Positions 44,190 through 53,033 are shown, numbered from the stretch's first letter. The stretch: DNA of 64,000 bases from G963665925 sp963665925 (GCA_963665925.1 OY762511.1:3100001-3164000), one strand, 5' to 3'. Notes: a model not told the origin generated them from the sequence alone. A program made the numbers and translations.

Positions 44190-46004
44190 ATGAAAAAGTA
44201 TGGATTGATACTTGTGATGATTTCAATTATGCTTCTCTACAGTATGCTGTTTTTTATAGAATCGGCCGGGAAAACTTACAAGCTTTATGCAGTCGAGGGT
44301 AGTGTTGATATGAGGAATGTCGCATTTGAAGATGCGATTTCTGTGTATGTTGCAGGAGAAATTAAGTTTTATAAAAATGCCTTCATCATCAGTGATCACA
44401 CATTAAATGATCAAGAATATACGATTGAGGATTTTCCATCCTTTTGGCAGAGTTATGGTATGAATCGATTTGGATACGCTTCTTACGAGTTAGAGGTACT
44501 AGCTGATACAAATGAGCCACTATCAATAGAATTGGATGATATATTAACAAATTACAGAATTTATTGGAACAAAGAGCTTATTGGAGGAGTGGGTATTACA
44601 GGGAAAAGCGAAGCTATCAGCGTACCTGGTAATAGACCAAATCGTTATACATTGGCTAGTGTAGAACCTGTAAACTCACTGATTATTGAGGTTTCAGATT
44701 TTGATTTAGGGAAGGGTGGCCTTAATCAATATTTTGTTTTTGAAACCCCTAAAACAATGTTTGAAAGGGTGAAAGTCAATCTTGCAAAACATGTGTTTAT
44801 TATAAGTACATTTTTAACAATGTCGTTTATATTGGCACTGCGCGCAGCGATTATAAAAGATGCAAAAAAAGATATTTATCTGAGTTTGCTTTTATTCATA
44901 ATATCTAGTAGGCTCCTATTTGTTAATGAACGACTTGCTTTATTTTTCTTTAAACAAATGACATGGAATGAACTATATAAAACAAGCGTAATTTTGCTGA
45001 TAGGGGCCATTTATTTGTTTTTTAAAATACTGTCGAAACTATCTGATTGCAAATATGTTTTTATGGTTACGAAGGGGGGAATACTGCTTTCAATTTCTTT
45101 TGGGGCCTTGGTATTGGTCTCTAAACCGATTTTTAACTCTTCAGTAATGACGTTCTATTTCATTTCTGTTTTAATATTATGTGCTGTACTTGTGATTGGA
45201 ATTATCTCGAAAAAGTTCACTTTTGTTTCACAAGCTAAAACGCTTATGATTGCATCATCTTTTGTAATTATAGCAATGATAATAGATATTATTGAGTACA
45301 CAATATTTAAAATAAATACGAATAACTTTCAGATTGGTTTAATTGCCTTTGTTTACTTGGTAATGTATTCTGTCTTCGATGAAGATCAGAAAAGATCTAA
45401 TCTGAACAAAGTGTTAAAGGACACCTTAAAACTTAAGAATAATGAGTTGACTTCCGTGAATAAAGAGCTAGAGTTTAAAGTAAAACTACGAACAGAGGAG
45501 TTGGCAAATAAAAACAAAATACTTGAAGAAATATCTCGGAGAGACTCATTGACAGGATTATACAACCACAAAACGACCATTCAAGTTGCAGCAGATACGT
45601 TAAAAGAGAGCGAAAATGGCGAAGCATGCGTTGTGATGATTGATATTGATCATTTTAAAAATGTAAATGACAATTATGGTCATCAGATCGGCGATGATGT
45701 GATAAGAGAGTTTAGCGATTTATTTCAAAAACTTATTAGATCACATGATACGATAGGCCGATATGGAGGAGAAGAGTTTTTGTTGGTTTTAAAATTTGTC
45801 AACTTAGATGAAGCTTATGAAATTGTGAATCGGATTAGACAAAAAGTTGAAGAAATAAGGTTTACGGAACAACGATTAAAGATAACCTTCAGTGCAGGTA
45901 TAGAAGTAAAAACTGATAAAGAAAGTATTCTAGAAATAATTGAGCGAGCTGATAAGAAATTGTATCGAGCTAAGAAGAACGGTCGAAATAGAGTAGAGAT
46001 TTAA
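44190..46004 (+). CDS. 7TM-type membrane diguanylate cyclase
   Basis: This 604-residue protein has an N-terminal helix, an extracellular jelly-roll region of the 7TMR-DISM type (residues about 40-190, LTNYRIYWNKELIGGVG), seven or so transmembrane helices (about 205-400), a coiled coil, then GGDEF. The active loop is intact (RYGGEEFLLVL) and an RSHD inhibition site lies five residues before it. It should make cyclic di-GMP in response to an external ligand. AGGAGGG precedes ATG 44190. It lies between two tRNA-end remnants and is AT-rich, so it is probably acquired cargo. Confidence 0.88.
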   Translation: MKKYGLILVMISIMLLYSMLFFIESAGKTYKLYAVEGSVDMRNVAFEDAISVYVAGEIKFYKNAFIISDHTLNDQEYTIEDFPSFWQSYGMNRFGYASYELEVLADTNEPLSIELDDILTNYRIYWNKELIGGVGITGKSEAISVPGNRPNRYTLASVEPVNSLIIEVSDFDLGKGGLNQYFVFETPKTMFERVKVNLAKHVFIISTFLTMSFILALRAAIIKDAKKDIYLSLLLFIISSRLLFVNERLALFFFKQMTWNELYKTSVILLIGAIYLFFKILSKLSDCKYVFMVTKGGILLSISFGALVLVSKPIFNSSVMTFYFISVLILCAVLVIGIISKKFTFVSQAKTLMIASSFVIIAMIIDIIEYTIFKINTNNFQIGLIAFVYLVMYSVFDEDQKRSNLNKVLKDTLKLKNNELTSVNKELEFKVKLRTEELANKNKILEEISRRDSLTGLYNHKTTIQVAADTLKESENGEACVVMIDIDHFKNVNDNYGHQIGDDVIREFSDLFQKLIRSHDTIGRYGGEEFLLVLKFVNLDEAYEIVNRIRQKVEEIRFTEQRLKITFSAGIEVKTDKESILEIIERADKKLYRAKKNGRNRVEI

Positions 46005-46193
46005 GTAGAATATTGAAAATGTAAATACTAAGAATTTATGATTGGAAAAAGAAGCAATTGTTCTCACAAGTGTATTCTGAATAAAAGTATAATAATAAGT
46101 TATGCAGAGTTTTACTAGATAGTTGAATCAATAGAGTTGCAATATATAAAGACCGTGTTGACATTGAGTTCAATAAACTCAAAAAAGTAAAAG

Positions 46194-46260
46194 CCCTCAC
46201 GATTTCTCGTGAGGGTTTGCTGGTGAAAAAGGTAGGAATCGAAGCTGGGGCCCAACGGCA
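46194..46260. repeat. Possible further decayed tRNA-end unit
   Basis: A perfect CCCTCACGA/TCGTGAGGG hairpin (46194-46215) is followed by TGGTG at 46221 and by a T-arm-like GGAATCGAA. About 20 of 28 positions match the tRNA-Leu 3' end. It repeats the 'hairpin then tRNA end' plan of the other units but is much decayed. Confidence 0.4.
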
Positions 46261-46373
46261 TTTAATTTTAATCATTTACTCCAAAATAATCTCTAAGTTT
46301 AACTTGAAACCGTAGACTACATGCCATCGGGCTTTTCTAGCTGGTTCAATCCATTGCCATACAGCAAAAAATA

Positions 46374-46405
46374 AAACGAACCCATCTTATCAGATGAGTT
46401 CGTTT
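46374..46405. terminator. Hairpin next to the tRNA-end copy (former tRNA terminator)
   Basis: AAACGAACCCATCT (46374-46387) and AGATGAGTTCGTTT (46392-46405) pair with one mismatch. Read on the minus strand this is the terminator that would have followed the tRNA before the last insertion. Confidence 0.7.
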
Positions 46406-46409
46406 CATT

Positions 46410-46466
46410 TGGTGCCGAAGGCGGGAATCGAACCCGCACGCCCCGAAAGGCTCTGGATTTTGAGTC
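46410..46466. repeat. attL: 57-bp exact copy of the tRNA-Leu 3' end
   Basis: These 57 bases are identical to 58131-58187, covering the tRNA from the anticodon loop to CCA. Similarity ends abruptly on both sides. The two copies are direct repeats 11,721 bp apart and bound the youngest element. Confidence 0.93.
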
Positions 46467-46817
46467 GAGTACTCTTAATTTTATATAAGCTCATAAAATG
46501 ATTAAAGTGTGTAATTTCAATGAGTTGAGATTGTTCGCTTTATATTTGCTTTTGGTTGTTTATGAGTGGAATAGGTAGTTGGATTAGCAGGGGATTAGCA
46601 AATATGGAGCTAACACTGGTATGATCTATAATCCACTACTTAAGGAGTGGATAACAATCCTAAGAACGAAAGGACATAATAAAGAACCAGTTTCATCAAA
46701 ATGTAAACTATTATGGAATTAGTTCATTTGCAATTTTCGTTTAGCATAAATAAATCTATAGGTTGAAATGAAAAGTATTTGATTTGAGGTTTGATAAATA
46801 CAGTAAATAAATTTGTA
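46467..46817. other. Left end of the element, non-coding, with paired arm-type repeats
   Basis: No gene is seen here. GATTAGCA occurs at 46582 and 46593, the same orientation and 11-base spacing as at 58053 and 58064 inside the other end. These are likely integrase arm-binding sites. Confidence 0.6.
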
Positions 46818-47828
46818 TTATTGTTTCCAGTGTCCTAATTCTTCATAGTAAGTATTATTGATATAATGTGGTTCCCAAATAGATCCATCTTGAAAGTGTA
46901 CTTTTATTACTTCGGCTTCAATTTCAGTAATACTTTCATAACCATGTAAATACCAGTATCTATTTGAAGGAGAAAGATTATTCGGATCAATGATTTCATT
47001 AGAGTTTCCAGTAAATACATTTGTATGTTTTAGATAGTGATTACAAGGGTTTCCCCATCTATCATAGAAATAAGTTTGAATAATGTAAGCATCTATAGTT
47101 TTATCTGAAATATTTTTTACTCTTATGTACAGATAAGGCACACCAACAGTATCCGTTTTTAATTTGCAAGAAACAAATTCTAGTGGGCAACGATTTTCTA
47201 TGTCTGTTCTTTTTTGGTCAATTTCTCTGATGATACGTTGATACTCCATATAGTCTAACCCATCATCAAGATCAAATTCAAAATTAGGAAAGGCTTTATT
47301 CAAAGTTGATTTAGTTTCGCTACCTATAATTCCATCAACTTGAATAGTGTAGCCAATGGTATTGATTTCTGATTGAAGAATCTTGATCATTTCTTTTTCA
47401 ATGGGTTTAAATGAAGCACTGATTTTTGAATTTGATTGAATTATAAAGTACGATTCCGATATGAATTGGTCGGATGTAGTGATGCTCATTGGTGTACTTA
47501 GCCATTGGTATATTTCCCAGTTTATGTTGGGGACTGCTTCCACTTCTACTTTATCACCAACATCAAAAAACAATGATGAATTCTGATTGTACTTGGAACC
47601 ATTTACTAGGAGAGAACCCTGACCTCGTATATTGAGGTCCAATTTCAGTTTATTTCGATATTTATATTCATATTCATTGGAATCCATATTGTTTTGCTTA
47701 TTAGAATCAATTTTTGAATGGTTGCTAGGAATCATGATTAGAGCAATAAAGATTAATAAGGGAATTAGAAAAGTTTTAGATTTAGGTGTAAACCATTTTG
47801 TTTTGGTTGGAAGGCTATGCTTAGGCAT
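46818..47828 (-). CDS. Membrane-anchored protein with peptidoglycan-binding-like and DUF5780-like regions
   Basis: The protein has about 336 residues: a short basic N-terminus, one transmembrane helix (about 18-36), and an extracellular part. The segment IKILQSEINTIGYTIQVDGIIGSETKSTLNKA is a peptidoglycan-binding type 1-like repeat. VSCKLKTDTVGVPYLYIRVK and IQTYFYDRWGNPCNHYL resemble DUF5780. AAGGAG lies 10 bases before ATG 47828. It is the outermost gene at the left end of the mobile element, a usual cargo position. An envelope or surface-exclusion role is only a guess. Confidence 0.65.
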   Translation of the reverse strand: MPKHSLPTKTKWFTPKSKTFLIPLLIFIALIMIPSNHSKIDSNKQNNMDSNEYEYKYRNKLKLDLNIRGQGSLLVNGSKYNQNSSLFFDVGDKVEVEAVPNINWEIYQWLSTPMSITTSDQFISESYFIIQSNSKISASFKPIEKEMIKILQSEINTIGYTIQVDGIIGSETKSTLNKAFPNFEFDLDDGLDYMEYQRIIREIDQKRTDIENRCPLEFVSCKLKTDTVGVPYLYIRVKNISDKTIDAYIIQTYFYDRWGNPCNHYLKHTNVFTGNSNEIIDPNNLSPSNRYWYLHGYESITEIEAEVIKVHFQDGSIWEPHYINNTYYEELGHWKQ

Positions 47829-48050
47829 AGTAATCAAACTCCTTATATGTTGAACGTGTGGTAAATTATAACCCTTAATATGTGTTTACCCATTATTTTT
47901 AAATCTAAATTAATTGATATAGATATGCGAAACTCAATAGACATTTTATGTGAATGAAGAAGTTTAGATATAAAAATTACAATTTCAAATATATTTGTGT
48001 ATTTGCTAATAAAAAGTGAGCTATTTATAGCTAAAATGATCATGAAAATG

Positions 48051-48112
48051 AAAAACCCACTATGTACCTCGAAGAGGCTTTGACGCCTCGATGGGGTGCA
48101 TAGTGGGTTTTT
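48051..48112. terminator. Strong bidirectional terminator
   Basis: AAAAACCCACTATG (48051-48064) pairs perfectly with CATAGTGGGTTTTT (48099-48112), and an inner GAGGC/GCCTC stem strengthens it. It isolates the repressor gene from the cargo gene. Confidence 0.88.
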
Positions 48113-48159
48113 CACTATAAATAGATGTGTTTTGGTAATAAAATTTAGACAAGTATAGG

Positions 48160-48942
48160 TTATATTTGTATACCAATTACTTTTCCAATAAACCATACTT
48201 TATTATTTTGTGACAAGGCTTTTGATAAATCACTATCAGTTGCCTCGTCATTCTTAATTCTTTCAAATAGAGGATCAATATTAAATCGAACATTATAGTT
48301 TTCAATTCTAAACTCAGACTTTATCAAGTCACAAACTTCACACTCGGTAACCATAAACTCAGGATTATCAGGAACAATTGCAATCCTGCTATTAGATCGT
48401 CTGACCCGTCCGATATTCACAGATTCTTCATACTGGTCAAATACGACTACAATGTCTCCTTGTTTCAGATCCTCAACAACTTTATTTGCATCCAAATTTG
48501 GTAATGAATCAATTTGAATAATTGAACCATTTTTTATGTTAGGGAGCATGCAATCACTAGTTAGAATTAATGAATCACTATTATTGTCTATGGATTTATT
48601 AACATAATTGAGTATGAAATCACTCAGTAGTGGAGAACGTTTATTTTCAACATCTAAGATCGATGCTGATGAACGGTAATAAACATCATTCACAAATTGA
48701 AGAATTATATCTGGTGCAGTTTCTAGATATCCTTCAAGGAATAGTTGTTCTTCAGGAATTTTTAACACAGAAGAAAGTGCACGACTCATTGTTTCACTTG
48801 GTGGTTTAGCTTTTCCATTTCTCAATTGGCTTATATATGAAGGTGTAGCTTTTACATCGAGTTTTTCCAATTCATCAACTATGTTTCTTAGTGATAGTCC
48901 TGACTGTTCTATTGCCTCAGATATGTAATCTTTGAAAGCCAT
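48160..48942 (-). CDS. Phage-type repressor, XRE HTH plus degenerate S24 domain
   Basis: Residues 1-65 of 260 form a Cro/CI-type helix-turn-helix (GLSLRNIVDELEKLDVKATP, then YISQLRNGKAKPPSE). Residues about 105-255 are a LexA/CI S24 fold (GSIIQIDS, GDIVVVFDQ, IAIVPDNPEFMV). The usual Gly-Asp-Ser-Met nucleophile motif reads SDCM (Cys131), and the catalytic Lys of the VKRL strand is absent (NIGRVRR), so self-cleavage is doubtful. It diverges from the element's other genes over overlapping promoters, the layout of a lysogeny switch. Confidence 0.88.
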   Translation of the reverse strand: MAFKDYISEAIEQSGLSLRNIVDELEKLDVKATPSYISQLRNGKAKPPSETMSRALSSVLKIPEEQLFLEGYLETAPDIILQFVNDVYYRSSASILDVENKRSPLLSDFILNYVNKSIDNNSDSLILTSDCMLPNIKNGSIIQIDSLPNLDANKVVEDLKQGDIVVVFDQYEESVNIGRVRRSNSRIAIVPDNPEFMVTECEVCDLIKSEFRIENYNVRFNIDPLFERIKNDEATDSDLSKALSQNNKVWFIGKVIGIQI

Positions 48943-48974
48943 TTAATTACCTCCTAATTGATCTGTTAATTAAA

Positions 48975-49019
48975 ATAATACACTAAATTATTGACACAAG
49001 TAAATAGAGCAAATATACT
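48975..49019. promoter_or_regulatory. Overlapping divergent promoters of the repressor switch
   Basis: Rightward, TTGACA (48991-48996) and TATACT (49014-49019) are 17 bases apart. Leftward, TTTACT (48999-49004 on the minus strand) and TATTAT (48975-48980) are 18 apart. The -35 regions interleave, so repressor binding could switch one on and the other off. Confidence 0.75.
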
Positions 49020-49095
49020 ATTAACTAAAGCAGTACATAAAATTAAATAAATCAGTAAAACAAAATGTATAAATTGATTAAAGGAGGTCAAAGCA

Positions 49096-49458
49096 ATGAA
49101 ATTAAGTGATTTTAAGAACAATAAATCTGCATTAATTATTTTACTCACATTAGAAAGAATAAATGACAAAGAAGATTGTAGTTATATTCGTGAAAACAAT
49201 AATGGTTATATTCGTATTTCTTTAGATTTGCTTGGAAGACTTACAGGGATGAGCAAAACAACAATTGTAAAAGGTATCAAAACACTAGAAGAATCGTGGA
49301 TGATCGAAAAAAGAAAATCAAATTATGGTGCAGCTAGTGAATTTAAAGTATTGAAGACCCACAAGGATATCAAATTGTCAATCATAGACTTTGATAATAA
49401 GGAATCATGCAAAAGATATTTATCTTATGAAGTTAATGATAAGGAGTTCAGTATATGA
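49096..49458 (+). CDS. Winged-helix DNA-binding protein of the element
   Basis: This 120-residue protein has a helix-turn-helix (ISLDLLGRLTGMSKTTIVKGIKTLEESWMIEKRK, about residues 38-72) resembling the N-terminal domain of replication initiators and phage Rep-like regulators. AAAGGAGGTC precedes ATG 49096. It is the first gene rightward from the switch and overlaps the next by 4 bases. A role in replication or transcription control of the element is inferred. Confidence 0.7.
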   Translation: MKLSDFKNNKSALIILLTLERINDKEDCSYIRENNNGYIRISLDLLGRLTGMSKTTIVKGIKTLEESWMIEKRKSNYGAASEFKVLKTHKDIKLSIIDFDNKESCKRYLSYEVNDKEFSI

Positions 49459-49808
49459 ATTATGCAGAATGGAAAACTAAAAAATGGGAAATTGCAGAAG
49501 AAATACTGCACAAATATGGTTTAAGTGAATATGAGGAGTATGAAGTTGGTTATGAAAAAAAGATATCTCGACCATACACAAAATCTCTTATTATTCGGGT
49601 ACGATACGGTGACGGTTACGTTGATGAGCTTATGAAAGTAGGCTGGAGGATTAATTATAAATATTTAAACGATGGATCGCCTTCTGTTTATGGTGATCCT
49701 TCATCTGGAGATCCAATATTAGGTGATATGAGCACTAGTATATTTGGTGAGGTATATGAAATGGTAAAACTGTATATTAAAGTGCCTAGAAAGTTTGATA
49801 ATGAGTAG
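49455..49808 (+). CDS. Element-borne hypothetical protein
   Basis: The protein has 117 residues, is soluble and has no recognised family. Features are a Trp/Lys-rich N-terminus (MNYAEWKTKKWEIAEEI), a Ser/Gly/Pro-rich middle (NDGSPSVYGDPSSGDP) and a helical end. It overlaps the preceding gene by ATGA, so they are translationally coupled. It lies between the early regulator and the replication origin, so an accessory replication role is possible. Confidence 0.6.
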   Translation: MNYAEWKTKKWEIAEEILHKYGLSEYEEYEVGYEKKISRPYTKSLIIRVRYGDGYVDELMKVGWRINYKYLNDGSPSVYGDPSSGDPILGDMSTSIFGEVYEMVKLYIKVPRKFDNE

Positions 49809-50138
49809 CTGAAGATCACCAAGCGCAACGCGCAATCGCAGAGTACGTGGGCATTAAAATTAGATAGATAATGTTCCTGTGCCATTCGAAATGGAGTTAG
49901 ATAACTATTGCATACCTAGCGGATGGAATTGATTATGGGCTGAATTACATTTCGTTAATGAGAGTTATAGAATTCGCTCCGTCGGTGCGGGGGTTTAATA
50001 TGTATGATAGAGGATCGAAGTGAGGTATAAAATCGTGTTGTGCAAGACAAAGAAACTACCCCCGTCCTTACTAATAGAGGGGGTAGTAACACCACCTCGC
50101 CAATACAAACCCCCAAAATAAGAAATGAGGGATACGAA
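49809..50138. other. Non-coding region carrying the predicted replication/transfer origin
   Basis: No gene is seen in this 330-base stretch. It is more GC-rich than its surroundings and holds the hairpin described at 50055-50087 just before the Rep gene. Confidence 0.6.
50055..50087 (+). other. Predicted rolling-circle origin / oriT hairpin with nick site
   Basis: ACTACCCCC (50055-50063) pairs perfectly with GGGGGTAGT (50079-50087) around a 15-base loop. The loop contains TTACTAATAGA, which matches the CTAAT/AG nick sequence of pT181-type double-strand origins and resembles the C-run/G-run hairpins of Tn916 and ICEBs1 oriT. The predicted nick is between 50075 and 50076. It lies 51 bases before the Rep_trans gene. 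Confidence 0.72.
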
Positions 50139-51263
50139 ATGGAACTTGCCAATGTGGATTACTTGTCGGCAACAATAGATATTGAAGATTATGAAAAAGT
50201 TGCTAATGGTTTATTGATACTACTTGAAGAGAAAAAAGAAGAGGCAAAGCATATTGCAAAAGAAAGCGTGAACTCAATAACGTATGTTCAGTTAAGAAGT
50301 AGGCTCGGTGAGCCTAGATGGATTGACTTTCAAGTTATGCCAAATGGAGCACCAAGATATGCATATATATTACATAATGATTCGTTTGAAATAAAACTTG
50401 CTCAATATAGAGCGAAAAATGAAGATGTATATCCAGTTCAAATTAGAATAAAGTCCGAAATATTATGGTCGTTAGGTGTTCAAAGAGCATGGGATGAATT
50501 GAAAAACATCATTGAGTCGAGCGTTGGAAAAATAATTGAAGCAAGAATCAGTCGATTGGATTTAGCTTGTCATACTGATCTGATTGATTTTAACACTGAC
50601 CACTTGGAGAGATTTAAAGGAAATCATATAACTGATCAGCTGATTAGAGAAAATCGAGAAGTATCTGGTTTGAATTTTGGTTCAAGGTCGACAAAGAAAA
50701 TCTATGTACGTATATATGACAAGTCGCTAGAAGTTCGTAAAAAAGGAAATAAAAATTGGTTTTACGATATTTGGAGTAAAAACAATGCTGTAGGCAAAGT
50801 GTGGAATGTGGAGTATGAGCTGAATCGTGATATTTTTAAAGAATTAAATATTAATACTGTTGACGAAGCATTGAATCAGATAAAGTCTTTATGGAATTAT
50901 TGCACGAGCAAGCATTTGGTTTTAACTTTGGATGACACAACAAGAATTGAAAGAGCAGAAATAGATTCAGACTGGCAGAAAATACAACGTGCATATGATG
51001 AGTATAGGGGTGACTATCTTATAAAGCGTACAAAGCAATTGTCTGATAATGCTGATGCGCTAATACCTGCAATCTGCGGATACATCACAAGCTATGCTAG
51101 CAAATTAGGGATGATTGATATTAATGAGATCATGGACGAATTGAAAACACAGGGGCTTGATTATATTGAGAATAGGAAAAAAAGTACTGTACAAGATGAA
51201 GTAATTTCAAAGGCAAAACTCATTTATAACTCTCATAAAAGTGAAGTTGTAGGTGTTCAGTAA
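50139..51263 (+). CDS. Rep_trans-type replication initiator / relaxase
   Basis: The protein has 374 residues. The family core is seen as RISRLDLACHTDLIDF and LNFGSRSTKKIYVRIYDKSLEV, the GSR...RxYDK region that holds the nicking tyrosine in pT181 Rep, Tn916 Orf20 and ICEBs1 NicK relatives. It should nick its origin on one strand to start rolling-circle replication, and could act as a relaxase in mobilisation. GAGGG precedes ATG 50139. A matching hairpin with a pT181-like nick site lies just upstream. No coupling protein or mating-channel gene is present. Confidence 0.87.
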   Translation: MELANVDYLSATIDIEDYEKVANGLLILLEEKKEEAKHIAKESVNSITYVQLRSRLGEPRWIDFQVMPNGAPRYAYILHNDSFEIKLAQYRAKNEDVYPVQIRIKSEILWSLGVQRAWDELKNIIESSVGKIIEARISRLDLACHTDLIDFNTDHLERFKGNHITDQLIRENREVSGLNFGSRSTKKIYVRIYDKSLEVRKKGNKNWFYDIWSKNNAVGKVWNVEYELNRDIFKELNINTVDEALNQIKSLWNYCTSKHLVLTLDDTTRIERAEIDSDWQKIQRAYDEYRGDYLIKRTKQLSDNADALIPAICGYITSYASKLGMIDINEIMDELKTQGLDYIENRKKSTVQDEVISKAKLIYNSHKSEVVGVQ

Positions 51264-51278
51264 AATATGGAGGATAGT

Positions 51279-51449
51279 ATGGAAAAAATGGTGTATACAG
51301 TACGTGAAACAGCTGAGTTACTGAGTCTAGGGGTTTGTAAGACTTATGATCTAATACATGAAAAGAAAATCCCAAGTATTAAAGTAGGCAGGAAATTTCT
51401 TATTCCTAAAATACGACTAGAAAAATGGCTTGAAACAGAACAATTTTAA
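51279..51449 (+). CDS. xis: Excisionase (MerR-like winged helix)
   Basis: This 56-residue protein reads YTVRETAELLSLGVCKTYDL, then IPSIKVGRKFLIPKIRLEKWL, the standard excisionase/HTH_17 fold of Tn916-type elements. GGAGG precedes ATG 51279; the ATG at 51267 is less likely. It lies 34 bases before the integrase gene, the canonical xis-int order. Xis bends the element ends to promote excision. Confidence 0.88.
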   Translation: MEKMVYTVRETAELLSLGVCKTYDLIHEKKIPSIKVGRKFLIPKIRLEKWLETEQF

Positions 51450-51470
51450 GTTTCCGCACGTACGGAAACT
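51447..51470. repeat. Inverted repeat between xis and int
   Basis: AAGTTTCCG and CGGAAACTT form a perfect 9-bp inverted repeat with a 6-base spacer. It includes the xis stop codon and ends 13 bases before the int start, close to the int ribosome site. It could be an attenuating hairpin or a protein site. Confidence 0.5.
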
Positions 51471-51483
51471 TGGGAGGTGAAGA

Positions 51484-51807
51484 ATGAGAGGCTCAATAAC
51501 CAAAAGGGGAAGTAAGTATTCAGTAGTAATATATCTTGGACGAGATGAAAATGGAAAAAAGAAGCAGAAGTGGTACAGCGGTTTTAGAACAAAGCGAGAT
51601 GCTCAAAAAGAGTTGAACAGGATACTTGGAGAGCTTGAACAAGGTTCATTTATAATTCCAAGTAAAATGAAATTGAATGAGTATATGGCAATGTGGATTC
51701 GTGATTATTGTGAGCCTAATCTAAAAGAAAAAACAGTTGATGGATATAGATCATACATTAAGAACCATATCAATAAGCACATCGGAAATACAGAATTAGA
51801 GGCATTA
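51484..51807 (+). pseudogene. int: Tyrosine integrase, N-terminal fragment (split by IS)
   Basis: These 108 codons encode the arm-binding domain (MRGSITKRGSKYSVVIYLGR) and most of the core-binding SAM-like domain (KLNEYMAMWIRDYCEPNLKEKTV). The frame then enters an insertion sequence at 51808 and runs 48 bases to a stop. GGGAGGTG precedes ATG 51484. Joined to 53095-53910 it gives a 379-residue Tn916-family integrase. Confidence 0.92.
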
Positions 51808-51880
51808 TATAATGCTCCCCATTGTCAAGACAGGAGTTTAAGAAAAATAAGTTAATACTCCTTTCTCTAGGTATGACAAG

Positions 51881-52780
51881 CTAAGCCACTAGTTTCTGTA
51901 CTTGTGTCTTGTTATAGATTTCGCCAGGTGTGCGTCCGTCAAGCGATTGATGCGGGCGACTGTAATTATAGTATTGCATGTATTCATTAACAATTTTTCG
52001 GAGCTGTTTTGGAGTGGAATATTCCTCAATATACGTCTTTTCCCACTTCAAAGTTCTCCAGAATCGTTCAATGCGAATGTTGTCTAGTGCTTTGCCACGG
52101 CCGTCCATGGATATTTTGATATCGTTCTCTTTTAGGAGTTCTATATAAGCTTCACAGGTGAATTGCGAGCCCTGATCACTATTAATGATTTCAGGTTTTC
52201 CATGGGCCTGAATAGCTTTTTGCACTGTGCTCAGGACAAATGCTTTGTCCATAGTGGTTGATAGCTCATAGGACACGATAAAACGTGAATGCCAATCGAT
52301 TATGGCACATAGATACATGTGTCCTTTAGGCATTCTTAAGTATGTTATATCAATAGACCAAACTTGATTTGGACGATTGATATGCAGCTTTCTCAATAGA
52401 TATGGATACAAATATTTTGCGTGTTCGCGCTTGCTCAAATTAGGTCCTGGACAGAGTCCGTGTATCGCCATATCGCGCATATAACGGCGTGTACGTTTCT
52501 TGTTAATCGAGATACCGAAATCGCGCTTTAAAACCGTTGTCATTGTGCGATATCCAAAGTTAGGATGATCTGTGTAGAGTCGGTCAATAAGCCATTTGAT
52601 TTGATATTCTTCTGTCTTATTAATAGGTTTTGCTTTGTAATAGAGCGTACTTCTATTAAGCCCTAACAGTTTACACTGCTTGACTACAGATAATTTCTCA
52701 TTATTTTTTTCCACTAGGTTTCGGCGGTTCAGTGGAGAGACCAGCTTCTTTAGATTTTTTTTTGAGCCAGTTATTCTCAA
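51881..52780 (-). CDS. IS3-family transposase OrfB (DDE integrase core)
   Basis: This 299-residue frame is the catalytic half of the transposase. An N-terminal HTH_21 region (IKWLIDRLYTDHPNFGYRTM) precedes the rve core, with Asp in WSIDITYLRMP, Asp in IINSDQGSQFT and Glu in IRIERFWRTLKWE forming the DDE triad. It ends RPHQSLDGRTPGEIYN. It overlaps orfA, and translation as a fusion probably needs a -1 frameshift at the A9 run at 52755-52763. The IS150-type subgroup is likely. Confidence 0.93.
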   Translation of the reverse strand: MRITGSKKNLKKLVSPLNRRNLVEKNNEKLSVVKQCKLLGLNRSTLYYKAKPINKTEEYQIKWLIDRLYTDHPNFGYRTMTTVLKRDFGISINKKRTRRYMRDMAIHGLCPGPNLSKREHAKYLYPYLLRKLHINRPNQVWSIDITYLRMPKGHMYLCAIIDWHSRFIVSYELSTTMDKAFVLSTVQKAIQAHGKPEIINSDQGSQFTCEAYIELLKENDIKISMDGRGKALDNIRIERFWRTLKWEKTYIEEYSTPKQLRKIVNEYMQYYNYSRPHQSLDGRTPGEIYNKTQVQKLVA

Positions 52781-53033
52781 CGGTTAACTGACCTAGTTGA
52801 CGATGTAATTCATCAACTTCTGCTTCATATTCTTTTTTGAGGTCTTCGCTTTCGTCTTTTTCTTTACTGAAAGCACGTGAGGCATTCTTTAAGAATTCAG
52901 ATTTCCAACGTGTGATTTGAGCCGGTTGGATTTCGTACTTGGCAGCAATTTCAGTTAGTGAGTATTCCTCGCTTAATAATTCGAGGACAATTTTTGTTTT
53001 CTGTTCTGGGGTAAATGTTCGTCTCTTTTTCAT
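52701..53033 (-). CDS. IS3-family transposase OrfA
   Basis: The 110-residue protein has an N-terminal helix-turn-helix (FTPEQKTKIVLELLSEEYSL, then AAKYEIQPAQITRWKSEFL) and a leucine-rich coiled coil for dimerisation. Near its end lies NWLKKKSKEAG, encoded by a run of nine A (52755-52763 on the plus strand as T), where a -1 slip leads into orfB. Confidence 0.92.
   Translation of the reverse strand: MKKRRTFTPEQKTKIVLELLSEEYSLTEIAAKYEIQPAQITRWKSEFLKNASRAFSKEKDESEDLKKEYEAEVDELHRQLGQLTVENNWLKKKSKEAGLSTEPPKPSGKK

Noticed and set aside
46221..46260. A second functional tRNA gene
   Set aside because: Only a 3'-end-like stretch is present, with broken acceptor and T stems.
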